Of a DNA stretch of 64,000 nt, positions 48,247 to 58,121 are shown piece by piece; position 1 is the stretch's first letter, and each line of letters starts with the position of its first letter. The notes beneath the pieces are model-generated. The model made no database searches, had not been told where the DNA came from, and was given only the letters and a program-made list of their open reading frames with translations. The position numbers and the translations under genes are program-made. Source of the stretch: VYFG01 sp965248685 (lineage in GTDB: Bacteria; Pseudomonadota; Gammaproteobacteria; Arenicellales; Poriferihabitantaceae); the NCBI GenBank assembly GCA_965248685.1, contig CBDFKC010000004.1:744001-808000 (forward strand), read 5' to 3'.

Positions 48247-51171
48247 TTACTGTTTGAATGCTGGATCCGACTCGGCTCCCTTCCGAGCTATCCAGTCAAG
48301 AGAATAGTATTCGCCCCGATCTCGCGCCCAAGGATCGAATGCATTGACGACGTGAAGTAATTCATCCTTTAACACCGGAACATTTCGCATTAAAACGCGC
48401 TTTAACGGCGCCACCTGAATTTTATGACCGTTGGAAGTCTCCGGTTCATTGCAGGCGCTAACATCGTCCTTACCAGTTTCCAATGGATAAGGGCAGTCGT
48501 CTAATGGACCATTGTTAACTACCCAATCGTAGCCGAGTTGGGAATAAAACTCGGGTCGAAAACTGGAAGTAAAAAACCGGTCGCTGAACAGGCGCCGTGA
48601 GGCGTTGATAATGAAAATATGGAATTGGGTTTCAGATATGGCGAATCCATGGGGCCTGGTGTATTCCGCCAGCCAGCCCACAACAACGTCGACGTCTTCA
48701 ATATTGTCCACAACCGAGCCATCGGGAAATCCATGACAGTCATTAAGCAATTCTCCCTGGTCATCCCGTTGAACATCGGTAATAACCTTGCTCGCGTCAC
48801 AGGTATGGGTACCGTAAATCTCGCGTAATACTTTTATTGTTGCCTCCTGGGTTTTGCGCGCTGGCGAATCCGAGGATAATCTCTGGTCCACGAAATCGTC
48901 ATAAGAATTTAATGACTTCAGTCCGATCTGGCGTCGAAATTCATTAAATCGCGGTATGCCTCGTTCCCGGTCCCGGATTAAATCCAGGGCAGCGACATCG
49001 ATCTTTTTGCTGGGACTGGCGATATGGGGCATTTCCAGATTCTGTAAGAACAGCGGATGATTATTCAGATGCAGCGCTCCGAGTCTTTGCCGGCCCATGC
49101 TGAGCGCCCAGTTTTCTAGCCGACCTGATCGCATTTGTGCGCTGGCATCAGCGCGTACGGTTTCAACAACCGGAATCATATTTTTAATCGCGTTAGGGTC
49201 GCGCCAATCACGATACTCGATCAGGTCCGGAATTAATGGGTGGAGCCGGTAAACCGAGGTGAACTCTTCGGGAAAATTAAACGGTGACCCAAAATGATTG
49301 ATACCGCCATTGACGTCATCCGGGTTTTCCAGACTCCACGCATCGTGCTTCCAAAACAGGGCGCCAGAATTACGGGTATTGTTAAGCCCAAAAATTCCAG
49401 CGCCTGATGCCAGCACCGAGTATATTCCATGGGCTTTTTCACTGTCACCACTCATACCCAGAGAGCGTGATAGCTTAGTTGAAATTCTACTCAAAAAGTT
49501 TTTATCCTGATCGAGCAACTTGCGCAGTAAAATCGAAACGTCATTTTCTTCCAGATTGAACAAACCAAACCAGTTTGAATTCATCCCCTTGAAAAGGGGT
49601 TCGTCGTATAGCAGCTGGGTGGTCCACTCGATGGTATGAATCTTGGCGATCATGGCGGATATCACCAGACGCCCCGCCTGGAATAATTCGTCGTCGGTAA
49701 CGTCGGCGAAGGTAATAATATGATCCGAATCATCGGGATTTCTGAGACCAGAGTCTTCCCCGGGTGTTTGCCGCTGGAGGTTACGGAAGTAGTCGACAAA
49801 ACTATTATGCTCCCGCACAAACAGATTGTGATAGAAACTCATTCCAATATTCCAGTTATCCGGAAACGCGGCGGCTTCCTGTCCTCTCCATTGGGACTGA
49901 ACCGCGCAGTCAGGATCCGTACCGATGTCACATAGCTGAAATTTTGGCAGGTAACCATCTGGCTGTAGCAATTTGGCATTGTCGCCGGGATCACGAATCA
50001 CCCGCTTTTTAGATATTTCATCGTATCCATAAATCTGGGAAGCATCCCACCACGCGGTTAGGGTATTTCTAGTTGTTTTGTGAGACCGTACTAGATACTC
50101 CTTGTCTCCAACGGTAAACGACGCCGGGTCGCCTTCCTGCTCAAACAATGCGGGTTCAATTTGGTCACCAGGTCGACATCCCAGCGAATCGGCCTGTTCC
50201 TCTGGACATCCAACCGACATTAACTCGGACTGGTTTCGACCTTCCTGCAGATGGGAAAACCAATCGTGGGTCATAAATTGAATCCAGAATGCGGCCAATA
50301 CATTAAAGAAAGGCGCTTTTTGATAATCGCAGCTACTATCGTTGGAATCATTTTTCGCGCCATAGCCGTCACCGCAAGATGACGGGCTTTGCTGTTTCCG
50401 GGTAAACAGTTTTCGACTGATTAATTGGGGGTCGGGTTTGAGCACGTCGATGCGCATGCCGTTTTCTGGATCACTATGGCGATTTTTGGCGAATTCATTT
50501 TTACCAAACCGCGGAAAAGTCGATTCAAATGCCACGTTCCGACTGAACAAGGTATTAGTCGAACCCATTTTTGGATTTCGCAGGTCATTGCAGATACCCG
50601 TTAAGGTGCGGTGTCGGATTAACTCCCCCTCACATAGCTGGACACCATCTCCACCAACATCGGCGTAATTCGGATGATCGGGTGATAACCGCATTTCTTC
50701 CCACTGTTTTACCCCCACGCCTGGTTGATCATCCAAACCTTTAATGTAAGTAGGGTAGGTGTAATTATCGAAAAGATTAAACTTGATTAGTTCGATCCGT
50801 TGATATTCTAGGTCAATGAGAGAGCCGTCTACGCCGCGGCCATTAGGCTTAATGTGGTCACCGATCCTGGTTTTGGCTTCAGCGCCTTCTTTTTTGGTTG
50901 CCATGTCTCCCGCTGCCCAGTAATTGGCCCAGTCTACCCAGGGCGTATCCCGGTATTTAGCGGCATTCTCACCACCCCGACATCGTGCGGTGGCTTCCGC
51001 TACTTTCCCCAAAAACCGTTTCGATCGATCATCGGTGAATTCCCGAAAGCCACCTTTGGCCATTTCCGCACAAGCCTTGATGTCATCTATTTTCGAACTT
51101 TCGTCAGCGCTAACGGAAAATGGAAGTACCCCAAACAACGGCAACAACAAAATGCATCTCAAATTCATCAA
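48247..51171 (-). CDS. Secreted animal-type heme peroxidase / fatty-acid-dioxygenase-like protein
   Basis: 974 residues with a Sec signal peptide (MMNLRCILLLPLFGVLPFSVSADES), so it acts in the periplasm or outside. It belongs to the peroxidase-cyclooxygenase superfamily: distal region FWIQFMTHDWFSH with H302, YHNLFVREHN (450s), LFQAGRLVISAMIAKIHTIEW (about 497-517), and the proximal region EEFTSVYRLHPLIPD. In the last, H644 is the predicted heme ligand and Y641 sits three residues before it, the position of the radical tyrosine in cyclooxygenases and plant alpha-dioxygenases (absent in myeloperoxidase). This suggests oxygenation of a fatty acid or similar lipid. First gene of the cluster. Confidence 0.88.
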   Translation of the reverse strand: MMNLRCILLLPLFGVLPFSVSADESSKIDDIKACAEMAKGGFREFTDDRSKRFLGKVAEATARCRGGENAAKYRDTPWVDWANYWAAGDMATKKEGAEAKTRIGDHIKPNGRGVDGSLIDLEYQRIELIKFNLFDNYTYPTYIKGLDDQPGVGVKQWEEMRLSPDHPNYADVGGDGVQLCEGELIRHRTLTGICNDLRNPKMGSTNTLFSRNVAFESTFPRFGKNEFAKNRHSDPENGMRIDVLKPDPQLISRKLFTRKQQSPSSCGDGYGAKNDSNDSSCDYQKAPFFNVLAAFWIQFMTHDWFSHLQEGRNQSELMSVGCPEEQADSLGCRPGDQIEPALFEQEGDPASFTVGDKEYLVRSHKTTRNTLTAWWDASQIYGYDEISKKRVIRDPGDNAKLLQPDGYLPKFQLCDIGTDPDCAVQSQWRGQEAAAFPDNWNIGMSFYHNLFVREHNSFVDYFRNLQRQTPGEDSGLRNPDDSDHIITFADVTDDELFQAGRLVISAMIAKIHTIEWTTQLLYDEPLFKGMNSNWFGLFNLEENDVSILLRKLLDQDKNFLSRISTKLSRSLGMSGDSEKAHGIYSVLASGAGIFGLNNTRNSGALFWKHDAWSLENPDDVNGGINHFGSPFNFPEEFTSVYRLHPLIPDLIEYRDWRDPNAIKNMIPVVETVRADASAQMRSGRLENWALSMGRQRLGALHLNNHPLFLQNLEMPHIASPSKKIDVAALDLIRDRERGIPRFNEFRRQIGLKSLNSYDDFVDQRLSSDSPARKTQEATIKVLREIYGTHTCDASKVITDVQRDDQGELLNDCHGFPDGSVVDNIEDVDVVVGWLAEYTRPHGFAISETQFHIFIINASRRLFSDRFFTSSFRPEFYSQLGYDWVVNNGPLDDCPYPLETGKDDVSACNEPETSNGHKIQVAPLKRVLMRNVPVLKDELLHVVNAFDPWARDRGEYYSLDWIARKGAESDPAFKQ

Positions 51172-51501
51172 TTTGTCTCCTTGTTACTATCGCCATCAAC
51201 GGTGTTGCCGTGATGACTTGCCCCATGAAACCCAGGCGAATGGCGACCCATTACATCCTAAATCTATCTAACCCGCCCTTGGGTTTCCCTGCTACATCAT
51301 TGCATTTTATATTTCCACATATGAAATATGAAGTCAATGTGCAGCAAAGTATCAGTCGGATATCCTGGATATGTCTGTGACGTATGTCACACCTTGCCGA
51401 TATCCGTCAAACCCGACAAAGTTTCCCAGTGGTTGCTGGTCAATGGCAAAAGTGTGTCGATTGGCAAAGGTTTTGAGTCAATCTGCTAACCCTTCAGGAA
51501 G
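51172..51501. other. Intergenic regulatory region upstream of the heme-enzyme cluster
   Basis: No gene. Holds the CRP-type site at 51376-51391 and, on the minus strand, TTGACT (51332-51337) followed about 20 bases later by TATAAA (51306-51311), a rather widely spaced promoter candidate for the cluster. Confidence 0.5.
51376..51391. promoter_or_regulatory. CRP/Vfr-type binding site
   Basis: TGTGACGTATGTCACA is a perfect TGTGA-N6-TCACA palindrome, the consensus for CRP-family regulators. It lies about 205 bases upstream of the first gene of the heme-enzyme cluster. Confidence 0.6.
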
Positions 51502-52752
51502 CTACAGTCCCCGGGGTATCTTTTTCTCTGCATCGTAAAGTGGTAACGAAACAATTTCGCAGGCAAACTCTTCTGATCCTGGTAACGCAGATTTATCACG
51601 CAGGGTCAGGCTTGCGCCTAGCCACCCACCAGGTTCCATTGGGTAAGCGTCAAACAAAACATAGCCAATACCAAGCTCAAGAGTTGGCGACCAATCCCCA
51701 ACTTTAACTATGCCGACGACTGTATCGTTCTGTAAAACCTCGAAGCCTACCCTGGGTACGCCGGTTTTACTGGTAACACCGAACAACCGGCAATTTTTAT
51801 TGGCCCTTTCCAATGCCTCTCGACCGACAAAATCAGGATTGGAGAAATTGACAAACTTGCCAAGACCGACGTCATACGGCGTCATGCTGCTATCGATGTC
51901 GGTTCCATAGTCGAGAATTCCCGCTTCGAGGCGACGCATTCCCATAACTTCCAGCGCAGCATTCTCAAGCCCGAAGGGCTTCCCGGCGTTAATTAGATGA
52001 TCCCACAGGGCCAGATGGTTGGTATTTCCGTCGCTGTATATTTCAAAACCGAGTTCACCAGTCCAGCCCGTCCGGGTAACCAACAAAGACTGTCCAGCGA
52101 AACTGAAGCGGGCGGAGTCGAAGTAGTTAAACTTTTTTGGCATGGGTTTATCGGTGGCGGCTTCGAGGAACTCGAGAGACTTCGGACCCTGGATTTGTAG
52201 TACCCGGGATTGAGGGTCGCTAATGGTTACGTCGAGGCCGCCGGAGTGCGCAATTAGCCAAGAGGCGAAGTCACCATTAGCAAATACGTACCAGAAATGA
52301 TCCTCGCTCAATCGAATCATTATCCCGTCCATCTGAATCCCGCCCTGGGGCGTACAGGCAATAGCGTAGTTTGCCCGTCCAACTTTAAGACCAGCCATGG
52401 GTCGAGCAAATACTTTATCCAGTAGGGTTACTGTATCTGGTCCCTGGATATCAATTGGTTTTTCGGGAACATCGAACAGCATAACGCCGCGGCGTAATTT
52501 CCAATACTGCTCCAGCGCGTCTTCGCCATTGGACATGGCATAGAATCGATTGCTATAACAGCCAAACACGGTCTGGTCGGTAACGTAACGCTCGGCGTAG
52601 GGCGACTGTATAAAGCGCTTTGAATTAATCTTTACAATGGGATGGGATGTGGCGTGGACCAGCTTATCTGAGTCTTTTGAATTCACCATAGATGTAGGCC
52701 GGTTTCTGGATGGGTAAGTAATTAGGTAAGAAAATTTATCCTGGCGTCGCAT
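51502..52752 (-). CDS. GcvT-family tetrahydrofolate-dependent protein
   Basis: 416 residues with the GcvT fold typical of aminomethyltransferases and related demethylases: LRRGVMLFDVPEKPIDIQGPDTVTLLDKV, NYAIACTPQGGIQMDGIMIRL, VLQIQGPKSLEFLE, RTGWTGELGFEIYS, NAALEVMGMRRLEAGI. Other glycine-cleavage genes are not nearby, so it is more likely a stand-alone family member acting on a methylated amine or sulfonium compound than true GcvT. The ATG at 52752 has GGTGA upstream; M22 is an alternative start. Substrate not determinable. Confidence 0.85.
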   Translation of the reverse strand: MRRQDKFSYLITYPSRNRPTSMVNSKDSDKLVHATSHPIVKINSKRFIQSPYAERYVTDQTVFGCYSNRFYAMSNGEDALEQYWKLRRGVMLFDVPEKPIDIQGPDTVTLLDKVFARPMAGLKVGRANYAIACTPQGGIQMDGIMIRLSEDHFWYVFANGDFASWLIAHSGGLDVTISDPQSRVLQIQGPKSLEFLEAATDKPMPKKFNYFDSARFSFAGQSLLVTRTGWTGELGFEIYSDGNTNHLALWDHLINAGKPFGLENAALEVMGMRRLEAGILDYGTDIDSSMTPYDVGLGKFVNFSNPDFVGREALERANKNCRLFGVTSKTGVPRVGFEVLQNDTVVGIVKVGDWSPTLELGIGYVLFDAYPMEPGGWLGASLTLRDKSALPGSEEFACEIVSLPLYDAEKKIPRGL

Positions 52753-52864
52753 AAAACATCACCAAACTTCATAGTCCAGCCTACCGGATTTTATCGACCA
52801 TCCCGGGTGCAGATGATCAAGCAGGGATTTAGAAAAATAAAGCAGGTTTGACCTCCAGAAACAG

Positions 52865-54343
52865 CTACACGATAGACTTCATTCCAGTCATATAGCCGCG
52901 TAATTTCTTTCCGACGACTTCGACAGAGTGATCACGAATTGCGGCGTTAATGTCTACCAGGACTTTATTGTCGACCCCGCTGTCGGATACCCCGAGCCCG
53001 GACCCAATCACGTCTGCGCCCAGATCGGGCATAAACTCTTTTGCCAACAATGGACGCGCGCTGTGATCGAACAAGTAACAGCCATATTCCGCAGTGTCGG
53101 AAATAACCACGTTCATCTCATAGAGTTTTTTGCGCGCAATTAGATTGGCGATCAGAGGGGTCTCATGGAGTGACTCGTAATAGGCGGACTCTTCAATAAT
53201 GCCAGCCTCCACCATGGTCTCATACGCGAGTTCTACGCCTGCTCGAACAAAAGCGACCAGCAGGATCCCGTTATCAAAATACTCCTGCTCCGGAATTTCC
53301 TGGTCGCTGATCTGCTGTTTTTCGAAATCAGTCTCTGCGGTGGCAGCGCGCCACATTAGCAGATTGGCATCATCATTATCCCAGTCCGCCATCATGGTTC
53401 TGGAAAACGTACCCGACATAATGTCGTCCTGGTGTTTCTGAAACAGGGGACGCAGTATGCGCTTCAATTCTTCGGATAATTCATAGGCCCGAATTTTCCC
53501 CGGGTTGCTGAGGCGGTCCATCATGTTGGTGACGCCGCCGTGTTTGAGTGCTTCGGTAACGGTTTCCCAACCATATTGCACCAGCTTGGCGGCATAACTG
53601 GCCTCTACTCCCTGTTCAATCATCTTGTCGTAACAAAGGATCGAACCAGTCTGGAGTACACCGCAGAGAATCGTCTGCTCGCCCATCAAGTCAGACTTAA
53701 CTTCGGCAATGGGGGATGATTCAAGAACCCCGGCGTGGTGGCCGCCAGTCCCTACAGCCAGAGCCTTGGCGATCTTCAATCCGTCGCCATTGGGGTCATT
53801 TTCGCGATGCACGGCGATCAAGGTAGGTACGCCGAATCCGCGGACGTACTCGGCGCGTACCTCAGAACCAGGACACTTGGGGCACATCATGACCACGGTC
53901 AGATTCTTATTGACCTGCATGCCTTCTTCAACCAGATTGAAGCCATGGGCATAATCCAGGGTTGCGCCAGATTTCATCAGTGGCATAACGGCGCTGACTA
54001 CAGCACTGTGTTGTTTGTCCGGCGTCAGGTTCATCACGATATCGGCGTCCGGGATCAATTCTTCGTAGGTACCTACCGTGAATCCGTTTTCCGATGCATT
54101 TACAAATGACTGGCGCTTTTCGGCGATGGCCGCGGCGCGCAGGGTATAGCTCACGTTAAGACCGGAGTCCCGGAGATTCAAACCCTGGTTCAATCCCTGG
54201 GCGCCACAACCAATAATGACAATTTTCTTGTCACGTATATAATTAACGCCATCGGAAAATTCTTCCTGTTCCATAAACCGACATTTGGCCAATTCTTCGA
54301 GCTGTAATCGCAATGGGAGGGTGTTGAAATAGTTCTGGCGCAT
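52865..54343 (-). CDS. ilvC: Ketol-acid reductoisomerase, class II
   Basis: NADPH- and Mg-dependent enzyme of branched-chain amino acid synthesis. It is the long form (492 residues, as in E. coli), with the Rossmann motif VIIGCGAQGLNQGLNLRDSG and KNOL domains in tandem. I set the start at ATG 54343 (MRQNYFNTLPLRLQLEEL), which matches the E. coli N-terminus; the frame extends upstream to 54487 but those residues are not conserved. ilvBN (acetolactate synthase) is not adjacent. Divergent from the ModF-like gene. Confidence 0.96.
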   Translation of the reverse strand: MRQNYFNTLPLRLQLEELAKCRFMEQEEFSDGVNYIRDKKIVIIGCGAQGLNQGLNLRDSGLNVSYTLRAAAIAEKRQSFVNASENGFTVGTYEELIPDADIVMNLTPDKQHSAVVSAVMPLMKSGATLDYAHGFNLVEEGMQVNKNLTVVMMCPKCPGSEVRAEYVRGFGVPTLIAVHRENDPNGDGLKIAKALAVGTGGHHAGVLESSPIAEVKSDLMGEQTILCGVLQTGSILCYDKMIEQGVEASYAAKLVQYGWETVTEALKHGGVTNMMDRLSNPGKIRAYELSEELKRILRPLFQKHQDDIMSGTFSRTMMADWDNDDANLLMWRAATAETDFEKQQISDQEIPEQEYFDNGILLVAFVRAGVELAYETMVEAGIIEESAYYESLHETPLIANLIARKKLYEMNVVISDTAEYGCYLFDHSARPLLAKEFMPDLGADVIGSGLGVSDSGVDNKVLVDINAAIRDHSVEVVGKKLRGYMTGMKSIV

Positions 54344-54480
54344 GACAATCATGATTAATAAAAGAGGGCGCAATAGTAATCCAAGTTGCGCGTTGCGTAA
54401 AATGATATAAGTGCTATATTTTGCCGCCTTTCCACTGCCTATCTCAATTAGCGGGGGATCGGTCAACCCTCCGTAATTGC

Positions 54481-55929
54481 ATGTCAAAAATTAAGCTTAA
54501 GGACCTAACAGTCCAGTTCGATCAACATTTCACCTTGAAATCGGTGAACTGGGAAATCGAACCCGGACAGCACTGGGCCATAGTGGGCGCCAATGGTTCG
54601 GGAAAATCAGCTCTGGCGGCCACTTTGATAGGCGAAGGCAGCGTGATCGAGGGAATTATCAGCGGGGTTCCGGAGGCGGTAGCAATCGTTTCTTTCGAAG
54701 CCCAGGCAGAATTGATTGAGGCTGAACGGAAAAAGGACGATGCCGACCTGATTGACGTTATCACCGAAGGAACCAGGGTGCAGGAGATGCTGGATCAAAC
54801 TTGCGTTGATCGGGCTCTTCAGGCCGGTCTGATTGAAGTTTTTGGCATCACTTATATGCTGGACCGGGGTTTTCGCAAGCTGTCTTCCGGAGAAACCCGC
54901 AAAGTTTTGCTGATCAGGGCGTTAACCAGTGATCCCGGGCTACTCATACTGGACGAGCCATTTGATGGTCTGGACGCCCAGTCCCACACCTATCTCGGCG
55001 ACCTGTTAGCCAAAATTTCGCACCAGGTACCGATTATTTTGGTGCTGAATCGCTTCGATGAAATCCCTGATTTTGTCAGTCATATCGCCTATACCGAAGC
55101 CGGCACCCTGGTTCACCGGGTGGACCGCGATGATACCGCCGAGGTTGAAAATCTGGGGCAATTACTGCATCTGAAAACCACCCACTTATCGGTGCCATAT
55201 ACCGTTGACGACCATAAGACTAACCTTGACCAGCAGCAGCCTTTGGTACGGATTCGAGGCGGTAAAGTGGCCTATGGAGACCAAGTCATATTTTCCGGTC
55301 TCGATTGGACCATAACCCCCGGCCAGCATTGGCAGGTAACCGGCCCAAATGGCAGTGGCAAGACTTGCCTGCTCAATTTAATTACCGGTGACCATCCACA
55401 ATGCTATGTAAATGATATTCTAGTTTTTGGTATGCAGCGGGGTAACGGTGAGAGCATCTGGGATATCAAACAACACCTGGGCTATGTCTCCAATGCACTG
55501 CAATGGGAATATAAAGTCAGTGTAAGCGTGCGCAATGCCATTATTTCCGGGTTCTACGACAGCATCGGAATCTACCAAAAATATACCGACGACCAGCGCG
55601 CCATTGCCGACGCTTGGCTCCAATTGCTTGGGATGTCCGCGCGGGGCGATGAACCATTCAATCAGCTTTCATTTGGTGACCAGCGTCTGATTCTGATTGC
55701 CCGGGCAATGGTAAAACATCCGCCTCTGTTAATTTTGGATGAACCCTGTCTGGGTCTGGACGATCTGAATCGTCAGTTGGTACTGGCACTGGTCGAAAAG
55801 ATCTGTGGGGGAAGCGAAACTACCGTTCTGTATGTTAACCATCGGGTTAAAGACCGAATTGCCGGCATTGAAAACCATCTTTCAATGCTGGATTATGTTG
55901 CCCAAGACGGTTCCCAGGGTGTGTCATGA
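54481..55929 (+). CDS. ModF/PhrA-like protein with two ABC ATPase domains
   Basis: 482-residue cytosolic double-ATPase of the ModF (PhrA) group, with no membrane partner nearby. Walker A motifs are GANGSGKS (36-43) and GPNGSGKT in the second half; Walker B strands LLILDEPFDGLD and LLILDEPCLGLD follow LSSGE and LSFGD signatures. The start is set at ATG 54481 (MSKIKLKDLTVQF), matching family N-termini, instead of a more upstream in-frame ATG. In E. coli modF lies beside molybdate genes, which are missing here, so the role is open. Confidence 0.88.
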   Translation: MSKIKLKDLTVQFDQHFTLKSVNWEIEPGQHWAIVGANGSGKSALAATLIGEGSVIEGIISGVPEAVAIVSFEAQAELIEAERKKDDADLIDVITEGTRVQEMLDQTCVDRALQAGLIEVFGITYMLDRGFRKLSSGETRKVLLIRALTSDPGLLILDEPFDGLDAQSHTYLGDLLAKISHQVPIILVLNRFDEIPDFVSHIAYTEAGTLVHRVDRDDTAEVENLGQLLHLKTTHLSVPYTVDDHKTNLDQQQPLVRIRGGKVAYGDQVIFSGLDWTITPGQHWQVTGPNGSGKTCLLNLITGDHPQCYVNDILVFGMQRGNGESIWDIKQHLGYVSNALQWEYKVSVSVRNAIISGFYDSIGIYQKYTDDQRAIADAWLQLLGMSARGDEPFNQLSFGDQRLILIARAMVKHPPLLILDEPCLGLDDLNRQLVLALVEKICGGSETTVLYVNHRVKDRIAGIENHLSMLDYVAQDGSQGVS

Positions 55930-55991
55930 CATACGTCAAAAATCACTATGCCAGTATATAATTCAAGGGTTAGTTTGGATTCCGCGAAAGT

Positions 55992-58070
55992 ATGACAAGT
56001 CTCTCGAAATTGTTTAAGTTTTTCCTGGCCATTTTCCTGGTAGGGAGTTTGGCGCTGCCGGTTCAGGCAGCCAGGTCGGTACCGGCTACTGCGGTTGATC
56101 GGCAAAATACCGATAAGGCGATCAAGCTGTTCCAGGAAGGCAAGCAAGTACAGGCAGTTCGTCAATTGATGCAACAGGCGTATCAGGGAAATGTCGCCGC
56201 ACAGTTTAATCTCGGTATTATTAACTTTGGCCGAACCGATGAAGGAATTGCGCCAAAGGAGGCCCGTTTCTGGTTTGAGCGAGCGGCAAAGGAAGGCGAC
56301 GTCGGGGCTCAGTATAATTTAGCCTTGTTGTTGCTGGGTGATACCGATAATAGCCCGGTTAATCTCGCGGCTCATTGGCTTGAACGTTCCGCTGAAGGCG
56401 GCCACATTAAGGCCCAGACCAACCTGGGTATTCTCACATTATGGAGTCCCGAATTTCCCCTCACCGAAGCCGCCGGAGTTAAATGGCTTGAAACCGCTGT
56501 GAAGAATCAAGACCCCCTGGCAGCCGAGGCGCTCGAACTATGGCATAGCAAGGCCAGCAGCGAAGCGGTACTTCCGAATCTTTATCCGATGGATTTAAAT
56601 TTTCGCTCTGACGTAGTTCGCGGTGGCAGTCGGGTAAAACGGACGGATTCTCTGGTCTATGCATTACCTACCAGTCGGCAAAAGCCATTGCTGCAGCTGC
56701 CTGAAGGCTATAAGGTCGAAATCGTTAACAAGACCAATGGCTGGATCAAAGTGAAACTCGCAGCGGGCTTGCCCGCCTGGATTCTCGCCGGACATGCCGA
56801 CATTTCCGGCGGTCGGGCTGTAATCAGCAAGCTTGAAACCAGACTCTATGTGGAGCCAGAGATAGGCCCGGAAATATACAAACTCGGAACCGTTTCGAAA
56901 GGCGAAAGTCTGCGCATTATGGAATCAGAGCGGGACTGGATTCGGGTGGAATCTCCTCTGCGATTCTCCGGTTGGATGCGTGAAACCGATGTTGATATCC
57001 TGGTGCGATCTTCAATATCCGAACTGGCCATGGCTGCAGAATTATCCAATGGCCAGAATGGCGCCGGTACCGGGGACAGGCAGCTTAATGTCACACTGCG
57101 GAAGCTACCACCCAATCCGGAGGACCCGGACCAGAAATCAATTACTGCATCATCCAGAAGTTTGTTAGGCACAACCGAGGTGTTTAAAAACCATAACCGG
57201 GATTCAGCGGTATTGGGCGTTCTGCAGAGGGGTGACATCGTGGAGATGGGTTCTAGCCAAAATGGATTTACCCAGATAAGCAGCAATTCAATCAGTGCGT
57301 GGATCTATGCCGGTCTGGTCAGTGGAGGAGCGGAGTCCGGATCAGTTAATCGGGATGGAGCCAGGGTCCGCTCCCGACCCAACACCAGTTCACCTATTGT
57401 TGGCCTGTATCAGAAAGGGCGACAATTGACTTTGCTTGAAAAGCAAGGTGACTGGTATCGAATTGAACGAGAATTGGACGCCGGATGGGTTCACTCTTCT
57501 ATATTGGGGCAAATCTCGTCCCAGGGATCCGAGTCGGCCAATGATTCCATCGGTGTGACTGATGACGTTGGCCAGAATGATTCCAACGTTACTCAAGAGG
57601 AAGAGTCGTTGCCCGAGCCAGAGAGTATTTCCGGAGAACCCGTTGCAGTGGTTAATACTCGACAAACCGCAACTGGTGCCCCAGAGGTTTCCGCTACTGA
57701 CGAAATCAAAGTCCCGGTCGATACAATAATTTATGTTAACGGATCTGTTAGCTCCAGGCCCCTAGGGAGAATTTTACAAACTTCGTCAGCCCAAATTCGG
57801 CAGCGATCTAATGAAATGACGGGAATTTCGTTTCAAGGTTCCGTGTACGGCTGGATTTACGCGAGCCTGGTTACCCCTGAGGGTGATGAAGGTGTGGTAT
57901 CCAAGGATCAGGTGCGAGTTCGACTGGATCCTGATACATCGGTTAACAACGTCATCGCGGTGCGCAACGCCGGGGACCGGGTGCGGCTGATTGATAAATC
58001 CAATGGTTGGTATCGAATCGAGCTGGAAGCTGAGCAGGGTTGGGTTTCTACGGTGCTATTGAGTCAGTAA
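55992..58070 (+). CDS. Exported Sel1-repeat / bacterial SH3-domain protein
   Basis: 692 residues with a Sec signal peptide (MTSLSKLFKFFLAIFLVGSLALPVQA). Residues about 35-190 are Sel1-like helical repeats (AAQFNLGIINFGRTDEGI, GAQYNLALLLLGDTDNSP, KAQTNLGILTLW). After them come four or five SH3b domains (examples around NKTNGWIKVKLAAGLPAWI, RVRSRPNTSSPIVG, GDWYRIERELDAGWVHSSILG and the C-terminal NAGDRVRLIDKSNGWYRIELE). Such SH3b domains often hold peptidoglycan. Likely a periplasmic scaffold; no catalytic domain. Confidence 0.88.
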   Translation: MTSLSKLFKFFLAIFLVGSLALPVQAARSVPATAVDRQNTDKAIKLFQEGKQVQAVRQLMQQAYQGNVAAQFNLGIINFGRTDEGIAPKEARFWFERAAKEGDVGAQYNLALLLLGDTDNSPVNLAAHWLERSAEGGHIKAQTNLGILTLWSPEFPLTEAAGVKWLETAVKNQDPLAAEALELWHSKASSEAVLPNLYPMDLNFRSDVVRGGSRVKRTDSLVYALPTSRQKPLLQLPEGYKVEIVNKTNGWIKVKLAAGLPAWILAGHADISGGRAVISKLETRLYVEPEIGPEIYKLGTVSKGESLRIMESERDWIRVESPLRFSGWMRETDVDILVRSSISELAMAAELSNGQNGAGTGDRQLNVTLRKLPPNPEDPDQKSITASSRSLLGTTEVFKNHNRDSAVLGVLQRGDIVEMGSSQNGFTQISSNSISAWIYAGLVSGGAESGSVNRDGARVRSRPNTSSPIVGLYQKGRQLTLLEKQGDWYRIERELDAGWVHSSILGQISSQGSESANDSIGVTDDVGQNDSNVTQEEESLPEPESISGEPVAVVNTRQTATGAPEVSATDEIKVPVDTIIYVNGSVSSRPLGRILQTSSAQIRQRSNEMTGISFQGSVYGWIYASLVTPEGDEGVVSKDQVRVRLDPDTSVNNVIAVRNAGDRVRLIDKSNGWYRIELEAEQGWVSTVLLSQ

Positions 58071-58121
58071 AGTATCAAAGAGATTTCTCCAATGGGCCGT
58101 GTCTGCTGCAATTCGTTTGGA

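Noticed and set aside
51502..52752. DMSP demethylase (DmdA)
   Set aside because: The GcvT fold fits, but I cannot see residues that would separate DmdA from other GcvT-family members, so only the family is claimed.
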